DNA of 14,444 bases from positions 1-14,444 of the forward strand of contig DAOWCM010000020.1 in assembly GCA_030639555.1 (NCBI GenBank), in the 5' to 3' direction. Source of the DNA: Candidatus Eiseniibacteriota bacterium (GTDB lineage Bacteria; Joyebacterota; Joyebacteria; Joyebacterales; Joyebacteraceae). Below are positions 6,943-13,894 of the stretch, piece after piece (position 1 is the stretch's first letter; every line of letters begins with the position of its first letter). Position numbers and translations under genes: made by a program. The notes beneath the pieces are model-generated. The model was given only the letters and a program-made list of their open reading frames with translations. It did no database searches and had not been told where the DNA came from.

Positions 6943-7188
6943 CGCCCAATACATGATTGTCCATTCAGGAACCAATGCCGGATCTCGCGCTACCGCGGCC
7001 GTGAACCCCGCCTTCTGCGGGGGGCGGAGTGCTGAACAGGGTTGCGGCTGTTGAGCTCTGATCAGGCATGTGCTAGCCTACTCTTGGAAGTATGGTCCCA
7101 CCTCGCGCTTGTCACGCGCACAACCTCACCTCACCGGGCCGACCTGCGCCAGACTGGGAATCCTCACTACGAGAGGGAGGCGACCGAC

Positions 7189-8841
7189 ATGCGACCCGGA
7201 CGCTTAGCTCTCACGGTAGCCGTACTTGCCGTCCTCGTGGTACCGGCCGGCGCCGATGTTCACGCGGACTGGGTGGCCGAGTATGATGGTCCTGCCGGAC
7301 TTGACGACGCAGCCTGCGCCGTCGCGACGGATCCCTACGGAAACGTGTACGTGACCGGGAAGAGCGAGAAGGCCGACGCCTTCGACGACTACGCGACGGT
7401 CAAGTACGCCCCGAACGGTAGCGTGGTCTGGGCCGAGCGATACGACGGCATCGGTGCCAGGATCGACAACGCCCGGGACATCGCCGTGGACGCCTCCGGG
7501 AATGTGTACGTGACGGGGCTGAGCTGGAACGACACGACAGACTACGACTACGCGACGGTCAAGTACGGTCCCGGCGGCGATGGGGAGTGGGTTGCCTTCT
7601 ACAACGGTCCGGGCGACTGCGCTGACTACCCGTCGGTGATCACCGTGGACGGTGCGGGCAACGTGTACGTGGCCGGTTTCTCCTGCGGACTGGGGTCGAA
7701 CCCCGACTATGTGACGATCAAGTACGGCCCCGATGGCGGCGAGGAATGGGTCGCCACCTACAGCGGCCCGAGGGATCTCGTCGATGTCGTGCGCGACATA
7801 GCGGTCGACGATGCAGGATACGTCTACGTAACGGGACAGAGCGAGGGGACCGGCACGTCTTCCGACTTCGCGACGATCAAGTACGCCCCGAACGGTGACG
7901 AGGAATGGGTCGCGCGGTACGACGGGCCGGGCCACCACGCCGACTCGGGCTACGCCATAGGTCTCGATGACGCCGGGAACGTGTACGTGACTGGGGAGAG
8001 CTGGAGCCCCGAGAGCGAGGACGACATCGTGACCATCATGTACGACGCCGACGGCGCCGAGGAATGGGTAGCGATCTACGATGGCCCTGCCGGTGACGAT
8101 GACATGGCGCAGGGCATCTCCGTGGACGGTTCGGGGGATGTCCGGGTCGCGGGGATGAGTCATGGGTCGGGCGTCGACTTCGACTACGTGACGATAGCAT
8201 ACGACTCAGAGGGCACCGAGGAATGGGCGTCGCGATACGACGGTGGCTGCGGCGACGACCTCGCCTTCGCACTCGTGACCGACGATGCTGGGAACACGTA
8301 CGTGACCGGGCGGAGCTGGGGTGGCGCCAGTACGTGCTACGACTACGCGACGGTCAAGTACGACGTCGGGGGCACCGAGGAGTGGGTGGCGAGGTACGAC
8401 GGGAAGGGCGGTCAGCTCGACGAGGCGCTGGACATCGCCCTCGACAGCACGGGCAGAGTGTGCGTGACCGGGCGGAGCGGGGACGGGATGACCGGGTACG
8501 ACTACGCCACGATCGTCTACTCCGAGGGCGGCGTGACCGGCATCGATGAAGGTGTCGGCCTTGCGCGCCGTGTCCAGCAGAGCATGCCCAACCCCTTCAG
8601 CGCGACGACCGTGCTCTCGTTCGAACTTCCGAGGCCCGCATTGGTCAGCGTGAGCGTTCACGACGTCTCAGGACGGCTCGTGCGGACCCTTCTGACCGAC
8701 GTGGGACGCGGCGTCGGGCGCCACGCCGTCTCGTGGGACGGTTTCGACAACGACGGTCAGCAGGCGGCGTCGGGTATCTACTTCTTCCGCATCCAAGTCG
8801 GGACCGAAGCCGTGACGCGGAAGACGGTGTTTCTGAGGTGA
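7189..8841 (+). CDS. Secreted SBBP beta-propeller protein with FlgD-like/T9SS-type C-terminal domain
   Basis: The protein has 550 aa. A signal peptide covers about 1-26 (ends DVHA). Residues about 27-450 are eight tandem repeats of about 53 aa with consensus WVARYDGPxxxxDxAxDIAVDxxGNVYVTGxS followed by DYATVKYxPxG, the SBBP-type beta-propeller repeat. A last domain (about 460-550) has NPFSATTVLSFELP, VSVHDVSGRLVRTL, WDGFDNDGQQAASGIYFFRI and a final TVFLR. This is the FlgD-Ig/T9SS type A-like C-terminal module common in FCB-group secreted proteins. It is probably exported and held at the surface. Ligand or partner is unknown. The repeats are also near-repeats in DNA (GACTACGCGACGGTCAAGTA recurs). 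GGGAGG eight bases before ATG 7189 fixes the start; the frame is open further upstream but lacks a signal peptide there. No sorting machinery is visible in the window. Confidence 0.88.
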   Translation: MRPGRLALTVAVLAVLVVPAGADVHADWVAEYDGPAGLDDAACAVATDPYGNVYVTGKSEKADAFDDYATVKYAPNGSVVWAERYDGIGARIDNARDIAVDASGNVYVTGLSWNDTTDYDYATVKYGPGGDGEWVAFYNGPGDCADYPSVITVDGAGNVYVAGFSCGLGSNPDYVTIKYGPDGGEEWVATYSGPRDLVDVVRDIAVDDAGYVYVTGQSEGTGTSSDFATIKYAPNGDEEWVARYDGPGHHADSGYAIGLDDAGNVYVTGESWSPESEDDIVTIMYDADGAEEWVAIYDGPAGDDDMAQGISVDGSGDVRVAGMSHGSGVDFDYVTIAYDSEGTEEWASRYDGGCGDDLAFALVTDDAGNTYVTGRSWGGASTCYDYATVKYDVGGTEEWVARYDGKGGQLDEALDIALDSTGRVCVTGRSGDGMTGYDYATIVYSEGGVTGIDEGVGLARRVQQSMPNPFSATTVLSFELPRPALVSVSVHDVSGRLVRTLLTDVGRGVGRHAVSWDGFDNDGQQAASGIYFFRIQVGTEAVTRKTVFLR

Positions 8842-8843
8842 CA

Positions 8844-8869
8844 TGGAACGGTCGAGCCCGACCGTTCCA
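8844..8869 (+). terminator. Perfect 11-bp hairpin directly after the propeller gene
   Basis: TGGAACGGTCG-AGCC-CGACCGTTCCA begins three bases after the stop codon. The stem is perfect with a four-base loop. No T run follows, so it may end transcription poorly or act as a 3' stabiliser. It lies between convergent genes. Confidence 0.55.
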
Positions 8870-8902
8870 CATGCTCCAGGGTAGGACTCATACGGCAATC
8901 AC

Positions 8903-8938
8903 AGAAGGCTCCTCGCGCACGGACGTGGGGAGCCTTCT
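8903..8938 (-). terminator. Hairpin at the 3' end of the methyltransferase operon
   Basis: AGAAGGCTCC (8903-8912) and GGAGCCTTCT (8929-8938) are perfect 10-bp arms around a 16-nt loop, 17 bp beyond the stop codon of the last operon gene. The downstream sequence on the minus strand (GTGATTGCC) lacks a T run. It could serve both convergent transcripts. Confidence 0.5.
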
Positions 8939-8955
8939 CGATGGACAGAGTGCCA

Positions 8956-9837
8956 TCACCGGCGCAACGCCCGCTTGAGCGCGCGTATGTGCGCAGGAGT
9001 TGTCCCGCAGCAGCCGCCGATGACCTGGACCCCGAGCTCCAGCAGTTCAGCCGCGTGCTCGGCCATGAACTCGGGCGTCTCGCTGTAGACCACGTGGCCT
9101 TCGACCAGCTGCGGCAGCCCGGCGTTTGACTGTATGAGCATCGGCGCGTCGGTGCAGGCGCGGAACTCCCGCGCGATCGCGACCATGTTCTCGATCCCGT
9201 TGCCGCAGTTCGAGCCCACCAGGTTCGCTCCCGCCTCCAGAAGGCCCGCCGCCGCACTGGGTACGTCCACGCCCATGATGGTGTAGAAGCCGCGCGGTAT
9301 GGCGTCGAAGGTCATGGTCGCCATCACGGGGATGTCGGCAGAGACGCCGCGCGCCGCTTCGATCGCGAGCTTCGCTTCGGAAAGATCCGTCATCGTCTCC
9401 ACGCACAGCACGTCAACGCCGGCCTCGACCAGGCCTTTGATCTGCCGGCGGAAGCTCTCGCGCACGTCGTCCGGTTCGGCATCTCCGTAGGGGAGAAGCG
9501 TCCGGCCGCACGGCCCACAGGAGCCGGACACGTAGGCCTTCCCGTCCACGACCTCCCGCACCGCCTCCACCGCCAGCCGGTTGATCTCCTCGGTCCGATC
9601 ATCGAGCCCGTATGCGGCGAGCTTGAGCGCCGAGCCGCCGAACGTGTTGGTCTGCACGACCTCCGCGCCCGCTTCGAGATAGAGCCCAGCCACCTCGCGC
9701 AGCACCTCCTGCCGCGACAGGTTGAAGGACTCGGGGGCATCGCCCGGCTCGAGCCCGTGCTCCATGAGGAAGCTGCCCATGGCGCCGTCCGCCACGAGGA
9801 CCGGTCCGTTCTTCACGCGTTCCAGGAATGGCTGCAT
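8956..9837 (-). CDS. Zinc-type homocysteine S-methyltransferase (MetH N-terminal/BHMT-like)
   Basis: The protein has 293 aa, matching the single homocysteine-binding domain. It has VADGAMGSFL (15-24), VQTNTFGGSALKL (61-73), GSCGPCG (105-111), the zinc ligand C211 in GSNCGNG, and the paired zinc ligands C276-C277 in GGCCGTTP near the end. Members transfer a methyl group to the zinc-bound thiolate of homocysteine, giving methionine; in MetH this domain takes the methyl from methylcobalamin. As the last gene of an operon with a corrinoid protein, it most likely plays that role here as a separate subunit. Two tandem ATGs occur (9840, 9837). GGAG is two bases from the first and five from the second, so 9837 is preferred. 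Longer starts would overlap the upstream gene. A GGGG-TGA-CCCC dyad lies in the 47-bp gap before it. Confidence 0.88.
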   Translation of the reverse strand: MQPFLERVKNGPVLVADGAMGSFLMEHGLEPGDAPESFNLSRQEVLREVAGLYLEAGAEVVQTNTFGGSALKLAAYGLDDRTEEINRLAVEAVREVVDGKAYVSGSCGPCGRTLLPYGDAEPDDVRESFRRQIKGLVEAGVDVLCVETMTDLSEAKLAIEAARGVSADIPVMATMTFDAIPRGFYTIMGVDVPSAAAGLLEAGANLVGSNCGNGIENMVAIAREFRACTDAPMLIQSNAGLPQLVEGHVVYSETPEFMAEHAAELLELGVQVIGGCCGTTPAHIRALKRALRR

Positions 9838-9853
9838 CATCACTCCGCAGGTT

Positions 9854-9866
9854 CGGGGTGACCCCG
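9854..9866. repeat. Intercistronic dyad in the methyltransferase operon
   Basis: CGGGG-TGA-CCCCG lies in the gap between the corrinoid protein gene and the homocysteine methyltransferase gene. It could form a small mRNA hairpin that sets relative expression. It is too short to be sure. Confidence 0.3.
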
Positions 9867-9884
9867 TGGGTCTACGTCGCGCCG

Positions 9885-10517
9885 CTACCCCATGAGTTCC
9901 CTGACGCACTCCACCGCGTTGGCCGCATCGAATCCGTAGCCGTCCGCACCTATCTCGCTCGCGTACTCCCGGGTCACCGGCGCACCGCCGACCATCGTCC
10001 GGACCGACGAGTCCAGTCCCTGCTCTTTGAGCAGTGAGATCACCTGCTTCATCCCCGGCATGGTCGTGGTCAGGAGCGCGGACATCCCGATGACATCGGC
10101 GCCGGACTCGCGCGCGGTGTCCACGAACTTCTCCGGGGAGACGTCCTTCCCGAGGTCGATGACCTCGAACCCCGCACCGCTCAGCATGATGCCGACCAGG
10201 TTCTTCCCGATGTCGTGCAGGTCTCCCTTGACGGTGCCGATGACCACCTTCCCGCGGCTGTGCAGGTCGGTCTTGCCCAGGTGAGGTTTCAGGATCTCAA
10301 CACCCGCGTTCATCGCACGGGCCGCCAGCAGCACCTCCGGCAGGAATATGTCGTGCGCCCGGAACCGGTCGCCGACCACCTGCATGCCAGCGAGCAGTCC
10401 TTCCTCGAGGATCTTCGGGGCGGAAAGCGACTGGTCCATGGCCGATTGCGTCAGCGAGCGGACCTCCCGGTCTTCCCCGCGCTCGAGCAGAGCGGCGATC
10501 TGTTCCAGAATCTCCAT
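9885..10517 (-). CDS. Corrinoid (methylcobalamin-carrier) protein of a methyltransferase system
   Basis: The protein has 210 aa, the usual size of stand-alone corrinoid proteins (MtbC/MttC/MtgC type). A helical cap domain spans about 1-85. It is followed by a Rossmann-like B12-binding domain with the base-off/His-on motif D99-L-H101-D-I-G104 (H101 as lower cobalt ligand), SALLTTTM (146-153) and GGAPVT (177-182). It would carry the methyl group on cobalt between the MttB-family enzyme and the homocysteine methyltransferase encoded on either side in the same operon. AAGGAG six bases before ATG 10517 fixes the start; the gap to the upstream gene is 22 bp. The stop codon is TAG. Similarity is equally close to the central B12 domain of MetH, which has the same cap-plus-Rossmann layout. 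Confidence 0.92.
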   Translation of the reverse strand: MEILEQIAALLERGEDREVRSLTQSAMDQSLSAPKILEEGLLAGMQVVGDRFRAHDIFLPEVLLAARAMNAGVEILKPHLGKTDLHSRGKVVIGTVKGDLHDIGKNLVGIMLSGAGFEVIDLGKDVSPEKFVDTARESGADVIGMSALLTTTMPGMKQVISLLKEQGLDSSVRTMVGGAPVTREYASEIGADGYGFDAANAVECVRELMG

Positions 10518-10539
10518 GCTGGTCTCCTTGGGGCCGTGT

Positions 10540-11247
10540 CTATGCCAGCTCTTTGATCCGCCGCCTGCAGTCGTGCGTCGGGCAGGCCGAGCAGAAGCTG
10601 TAGTCGTCTGTGAACTTGTGGATTTCCGCCGGTCCAATCACCATCACGCCGGAGATGGACTTGATCGGCTCCATCAGGCAGCTCTCTGTTAGCCGGATGC
10701 CGATCTCCTCAGGTCCGAGCGCGGCGAAGAGCGCCCGCTGGCCCGTGAGGTTCCAGCCGCAGTAGCCCGGGCTGTAGCGCAGGATCCGCGAGGCCGCGCC
10801 GGCTCTTCCGTCCGTGCGCGCGTCCTCCAGCACGATGCCGTCCAGGTGGACGCACGCTCGCTCCGTTCCCTCGGAGGCGGCCGCGTCCAAGGTTGCCCCG
10901 AGCGCGACCTTCCCGTCGTCGAAGAGCGCCGAGACACGGTCACTGAGCGAGGCGCCCAGCGTGACGGCGAAGAGCGTCAGTACATCCGCCCGCGGGAAGA
11001 TCTCGAGAAGTGGGGAAGGACTGTCGTTGTCGCCCGCTCCCTCGTAGATGGCGGCGAATCCGTCCTCATCGACTTCCGCGACTATCCCCTTGGGACGGGC
11101 CTCGGACCGGAACTCCTCGAGCGCCGCAGCGACCAGCCGCTCGACTCGCGCTCCCTGGTCCTGGCCGCCCGGCACGCCCATCGCTCGGAGGACGGCGCCC
11201 TCCGTTGGCACGACGGATATGAGTGGGATGTCGATCAGCTTCTTCAT
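10540..11247 (-). CDS. MetH activation-domain-like protein with C-terminal cysteine cluster
   Basis: The protein has 235 aa. The core (about 85-205) resembles the AdoMet-binding reactivation domain of cobalamin-dependent methionine synthase: TLFAVTLGASLSDRV (91-105), then RYSPGYCGWNLTGQR (157-171, the RxxPGY motif region) and LTESCLMEPIKSISGVMVIG (187-205). In MetH this domain reductively methylates inactive Co(II) with AdoMet and an electron donor. Here it is free-standing. The end, FCSACPTHDCRRR, has C219, C222 and C227 (CxxCxxxxC), not part of classic MetH. It might bind metal or an iron-sulfur cluster, or be redox-active. Its place between the MttB-like and corrinoid genes (38 and 22 bp gaps) supports a role as repair protein for this corrinoid. 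ATG 11247 has only a distant purine-rich GGAAGGGA upstream, so translation may be modest or coupled. Confidence 0.82.
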   Translation of the reverse strand: MKKLIDIPLISVVPTEGAVLRAMGVPGGQDQGARVERLVAAALEEFRSEARPKGIVAEVDEDGFAAIYEGAGDNDSPSPLLEIFPRADVLTLFAVTLGASLSDRVSALFDDGKVALGATLDAAASEGTERACVHLDGIVLEDARTDGRAGAASRILRYSPGYCGWNLTGQRALFAALGPEEIGIRLTESCLMEPIKSISGVMVIGPAEIHKFTDDYSFCSACPTHDCRRRIKELA

Positions 11248-11285
11248 CGATGCGTGGTGTCCCTTCCGCGAGCCCCGCGACTGCC

Positions 11286-12746
11286 CTACGGCTCCCGGTG
11301 CGGCAGTTCTTCCATCCCGTGCTGCTTCGCCTCCGCGCTCATCAGCTCGACAAGCTCATCCTTCACATCGTCGGGCAGGCGTGACGGCTCGTACTCGTCG
11401 AGGTGCCGCTGAACCTCGTGGTGCGCGCGCTCCCCGAGAGTCGTCGAGCCCTCTTCCTGCCAGCGCGGCAGGTTGGCGCGCTCGATCACGGGGCCGGGGA
11501 AGTGGTGCTCGCTCCTCAGGTGCTTGCGCGTGTGATCGGCGATCAGGAGGTGCTCCTCACGGAGCATCTCCTCGAAGAGCGGCCTGGCGGGGAAGTCGTC
11601 CTTCGGCTCGATCCCGCGGACCATGCGCTGCACGAGCCCGCAGATCTCGTTGTCCACGACGAGCTTCTCCAGAGACATGCAGCGTTCGAAGTCGAGCATG
11701 CCCGGCCCCGAGACGCTGTTGATGCCTGCGAGCGCCGCGAGCGTCGCGCCCATCGAGGTCTCGAGCCCCGCCTGGGCGTCGAGCGCCTTGGCGTCGCTCA
11801 GGGCAATGTACGCCTGCGTGGGAAGACGCAAGTGCTTGCCTATCTCGGTGTAGGCGCAGTCGATCATCTGCGTCTCGATAGCGCCCATCGGGGTCGTCTC
11901 GTAGCGGATGTCGAACGCCGCGGGCGAGCCGCCGTAGAGAACGGGGCAACCGGGGTTGGCCAGCTGGCTCAGGACCACACCGCTCAGTGTCTCCGCGGTG
12001 TGCTGGACGAGGCTGCCGACGATGGTCACCGGCCCCATGAACCCCAGAAGCGGCATCGATACGTACTCGACCGGCACCGAGTCGGCGGCGCAGTCGAGGA
12101 GGTTCTGCGCGGTCACGTTGCTCCATTTGAGCGGCGCGGTCGGGCAGCACGAGAAGATGGTCAGCGGCTTCGCTGCGAGTTCGCTGGCCGTTCCACGGAC
12201 CGCGAGCTGCAGGTCCCGCATCAACCGATAGGATTCGATCGTGAAGGCGCCCGTGACGACGGGCTTCTCTCCGTAGAGGAGACAGATCAACAGCCGGTAG
12301 CTGTCCTGGATCGCGCCCGGCACGTCACTCGCGATGAAGGCGGTGCTCTGGGCCTCGATGTGCTCCATCCGACTGGTCAGCTTGGTGAATCGCACGAGGT
12401 CGTCTGTCACAGGCGTGCGCATCTCGCCCGAGTCATGGTCGAGCACGGTGATCCCAGAGGACCCTGGCGTGAAGTGCACCTTGTCGCCAGCGAGATCGTG
12501 GGTCTGGTCGCCGAGAACGTCGTAGAGGGCGAAGCCGCTCGGTGCCTTCGCTATCGATTCCATCACCAGAGACTCGGGGAATGTGATGCGGCCGCTTCCC
12601 TGATTGACCGCGGCGCCGTGGTCTGCCAAGAGCGCCACCGCGCTGTCGTTCTGGATCTTCATCCCGAGCGTGCCGAGGAGGTCGAGTGCCTCGCTGATGA
12701 TCCGCCCGATCAGTTCGTCGTCGAGGAACTGCAGTCTTGGGCGCAT
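11286..12746 (-). CDS. MttB-family (trimethylamine/glycine betaine-type) corrinoid methyltransferase, non-pyrrolysine
   Basis: The protein has 486 aa, the normal length for the MttB superfamily. Recognisable stretches are LGTLGMKIQND (24-34), a TIM-barrel core with MPLLGFMGPVTIVGSLVQH (231-249), YGGSPAAFDIRYETTPMGAIE (about 271-291), and SDAKALDAQAGLETSMGATLAALAG (about 317-341) followed by INSVSGPGM. These enzymes demethylate trimethylamine (pyrrolysine members) or quaternary amines such as glycine betaine, carnitine or proline betaine (non-pyrrolysine members), methylating a Co(I) corrinoid protein. No in-frame TAG occurs before the terminal TAG, so this is a non-pyrrolysine member. The substrate cannot be read from sequence. 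GAGGAG seven bases before ATG 12746 fixes the start; the longer frame to 12800 is not supported. It is the first gene of the four-gene operon. Confidence 0.9.
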   Translation of the reverse strand: MRPRLQFLDDELIGRIISEALDLLGTLGMKIQNDSAVALLADHGAAVNQGSGRITFPESLVMESIAKAPSGFALYDVLGDQTHDLAGDKVHFTPGSSGITVLDHDSGEMRTPVTDDLVRFTKLTSRMEHIEAQSTAFIASDVPGAIQDSYRLLICLLYGEKPVVTGAFTIESYRLMRDLQLAVRGTASELAAKPLTIFSCCPTAPLKWSNVTAQNLLDCAADSVPVEYVSMPLLGFMGPVTIVGSLVQHTAETLSGVVLSQLANPGCPVLYGGSPAAFDIRYETTPMGAIETQMIDCAYTEIGKHLRLPTQAYIALSDAKALDAQAGLETSMGATLAALAGINSVSGPGMLDFERCMSLEKLVVDNEICGLVQRMVRGIEPKDDFPARPLFEEMLREEHLLIADHTRKHLRSEHHFPGPVIERANLPRWQEEGSTTLGERAHHEVQRHLDEYEPSRLPDDVKDELVELMSAEAKQHGMEELPHREP

Positions 12747-12798
12747 GGCTTCTCTCCTCGCAGTAGGACTGTCGGTCAGCCCGAACGAAGAACACGAC

Positions 12799-12813
12799 AA
12801 TCATCCTATGATT
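12799..12813. promoter_or_regulatory. Dyad and possible -10 upstream of the methyltransferase operon
   Basis: AATCAT-CCT-ATGATT is a perfect 6-bp-arm dyad about 55 bp before the MttB-like start codon. On the minus strand it contains TAGGAT (12808-12803), a possible -10, but no good -35 is seen at 16-18 bp. It may be the operator of the operon. The 122-bp leader is too short for a standard cobalamin riboswitch and no such element is recognised. Confidence 0.35.
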
Positions 12814-12868
12814 CAGGGAAGAAGTCCAGAGCAGGAAGGACCGCTGGGTCGGGCCGCTTGCTGATTGG

Positions 12869-13690
12869 CTAGTTGTAGAGAGCCTTGATCGCGCCCCAGG
12901 TCGTTGCCTCGACCGGGGACGTCCCTCCGAGGAAGTGACCGTTGAAGGTCAGCGACAGGAGCGGAAGGGAGTCATCGAAGCTGGCATCGGTTTCCAGTCG
13001 GAGCCGGACATCGAAGAAGGCATCCGGGTGCGCGGTGAAGTAGCTGCCCACGTTCGTCGGGTCCGCGCGCTGGCCGTCTTCCAGGCTCTGCTCCAGGATC
13101 ACGACAGCGGCATCTGCAAGATGCAGCCCCTCGGGCGTGTCCACGCGAAGAGAGATCTCATGCACGGCGTCCCGACTGAACTCCACGTGGCACACGAGCT
13201 CTGCCGAGGAATCGTCCAGGAACACGTCGAAGAAGCGTTCGGGGTCGACTATCGGCAGCTCCGGATGCAGCGCGAGCAGCGTCCCCGGTTCCCCGTCGAG
13301 CGATGTCAGCTCTATCAGGAGGTCAACGGCGGCTTCCGTGGGGAACGCTGCGCTGTCGGGACCGGCGCAGTACGTGACGTCGAAGTACAAATACTCTGTG
13401 AAGTCGCACCCTGGCACGTGGCCCTCGACGGACATCAGATTCGTGCCGAGAGGGTCGCCCGCTCCGTCCGCTGCCCTTCTCACACCGAGAGCCAGCTGTC
13501 CATCGCGCTCGAACGTGCCCGATACTTCATGGGCAACGTCGGTTCGGTGGCAGGCTGTCGGGTAGGGAGGTCCGGTGACGACTTCCAGGTCGGAGACGAC
13601 ATCGAAGAATGAAGGGGCCGCGACGGCTGTTGAAGCCACGGCCAGCAGTGCCAGCGTCGCCACTGTTGTGATAAGTCCGCTGCCGCGCAT
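12869..13690 (-). CDS. Secreted protein of unknown function with C-terminal tag SPVExxTWGxIKA
   Basis: The protein has 273 aa. A signal peptide spans residues 1-25 (ends VAA). The mature part is mostly beta-strand-like, acidic, with Cys at 47, 95, 108 and 167. A FFDV motif recurs three times (28-31, 153-156, 225-228), twice after a His-Pro-rich turn, suggesting repeated beta units. I recognise no family. The last 16 residues, SPVEATTWGAIKALYN after GGT, match the C-terminus of the secreted protein at 6035-6757. The frame extends to a TTG at 13714, but GAGGAG lies inside that extension, nine bases before ATG 13690, so 13690 is taken as start. It has its own promoter at 13784-13812 and is likely a single-gene transcript. 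Surface or extracellular location is inferred from the signal peptide and tag. Confidence 0.8.
   Translation of the reverse strand: MRGSGLITTVATLALLAVASTAVAAPSFFDVVSDLEVVTGPPYPTACHRTDVAHEVSGTFERDGQLALGVRRAADGAGDPLGTNLMSVEGHVPGCDFTEYLYFDVTYCAGPDSAAFPTEAAVDLLIELTSLDGEPGTLLALHPELPIVDPERFFDVFLDDSSAELVCHVEFSRDAVHEISLRVDTPEGLHLADAAVVILEQSLEDGQRADPTNVGSYFTAHPDAFFDVRLRLETDASFDDSLPLLSLTFNGHFLGGTSPVEATTWGAIKALYN
12872..12919 (-). other. Candidate C-terminal sorting tag, copy 2
   Basis: The 16 codons before the stop encode SPVEATTWGAIKALYN. The identity pattern with the copy at 6038-6085 is S-P-V-E-x-x-T-W-G-x-I-K-A, with conservative changes (S/A, F/L, F/Y) at three of the other positions. Confidence 0.6.
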
Positions 13691-13783
13691 TGGTGCAATC
13701 TCCTCGCTCCACAACCTAGCGTCGCTGACCTGCCCGATGGTCTGGGTACGACCGTTTCGATGCAGGTCTACTCCAAGTAACTC

Positions 13784-13812
13784 ATTATAGCACAGAAGAG
13801 CCCTTCGGGCAA
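13784..13812 (-). promoter_or_regulatory. Sigma-70-like promoter for the 12869-13690 gene
   Basis: Minus strand: TTGCCC (13812-13807), a 17-bp spacer, then TATAAT (13789-13784) preceded by TGC, an exact extended -10. The predicted start is near 13777, about 87 nt before ATG 13690. A small GCCC-GAA-GGGC dyad lies at the -35/spacer junction. Confidence 0.65.
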
Positions 13813-13894
13813 AGACGCGTCCAAACTACAGTGCGCGGACGAAGGAGCATCGGTGATGTGGCGGACCCGCTGATCTCGCGGAGTTCCATGCATC

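Larger units (their letters stand above)
6758..7188. other. Divergent intergenic region
   Basis: This is the spacer between the tagged secreted protein (-) and the propeller gene (+). It holds the minus-gene RBS (6767-6772), a hairpin in that gene's leader (CGCCAG 6788-6793 with CTGGCG 6801-6806), the inverted repeat and promoter at 6897-6942, and a small hairpin in the plus-strand leader (CCCCGC 7006-7011 with GCGGGG 7017-7022, loop CTTCT). The plus leader would be about 240 nt long if the 6937 promoter is used. I see no gene, tRNA or known riboswitch in it. Confidence 0.5.

Noticed and set aside
7006..7022. CCCCGC/GCGGGG hairpin as a rho-independent terminator
   Set aside because: It lies in the leader of a plus-strand gene, has a 6-bp stem and no T run, so it is listed only as a leader hairpin.
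7042..7188. N-terminal extension of the propeller frame
   Set aside because: It would bury the signal peptide; GGGAGG lies just before ATG 7189.
7204..8163. 319-codon open frame antisense to the propeller gene
   Set aside because: It mirrors the repeat composition of the SBBP gene, lacks an RBS and signal, and has no recognisable motif. The plus-strand protein is clearly real.
12747..12868. Cobalamin or SAM riboswitch before the corrinoid operon
   Set aside because: The 122-bp leader is short and no B12-box-like or SAM-I core could be recognised.
11403..12872. 489-codon open frame antisense to the MttB-like gene
   Set aside because: Arg/Glu/His-rich composition typical of antisense GC-rich frames; no domain, no RBS, and it runs through the operon promoter.
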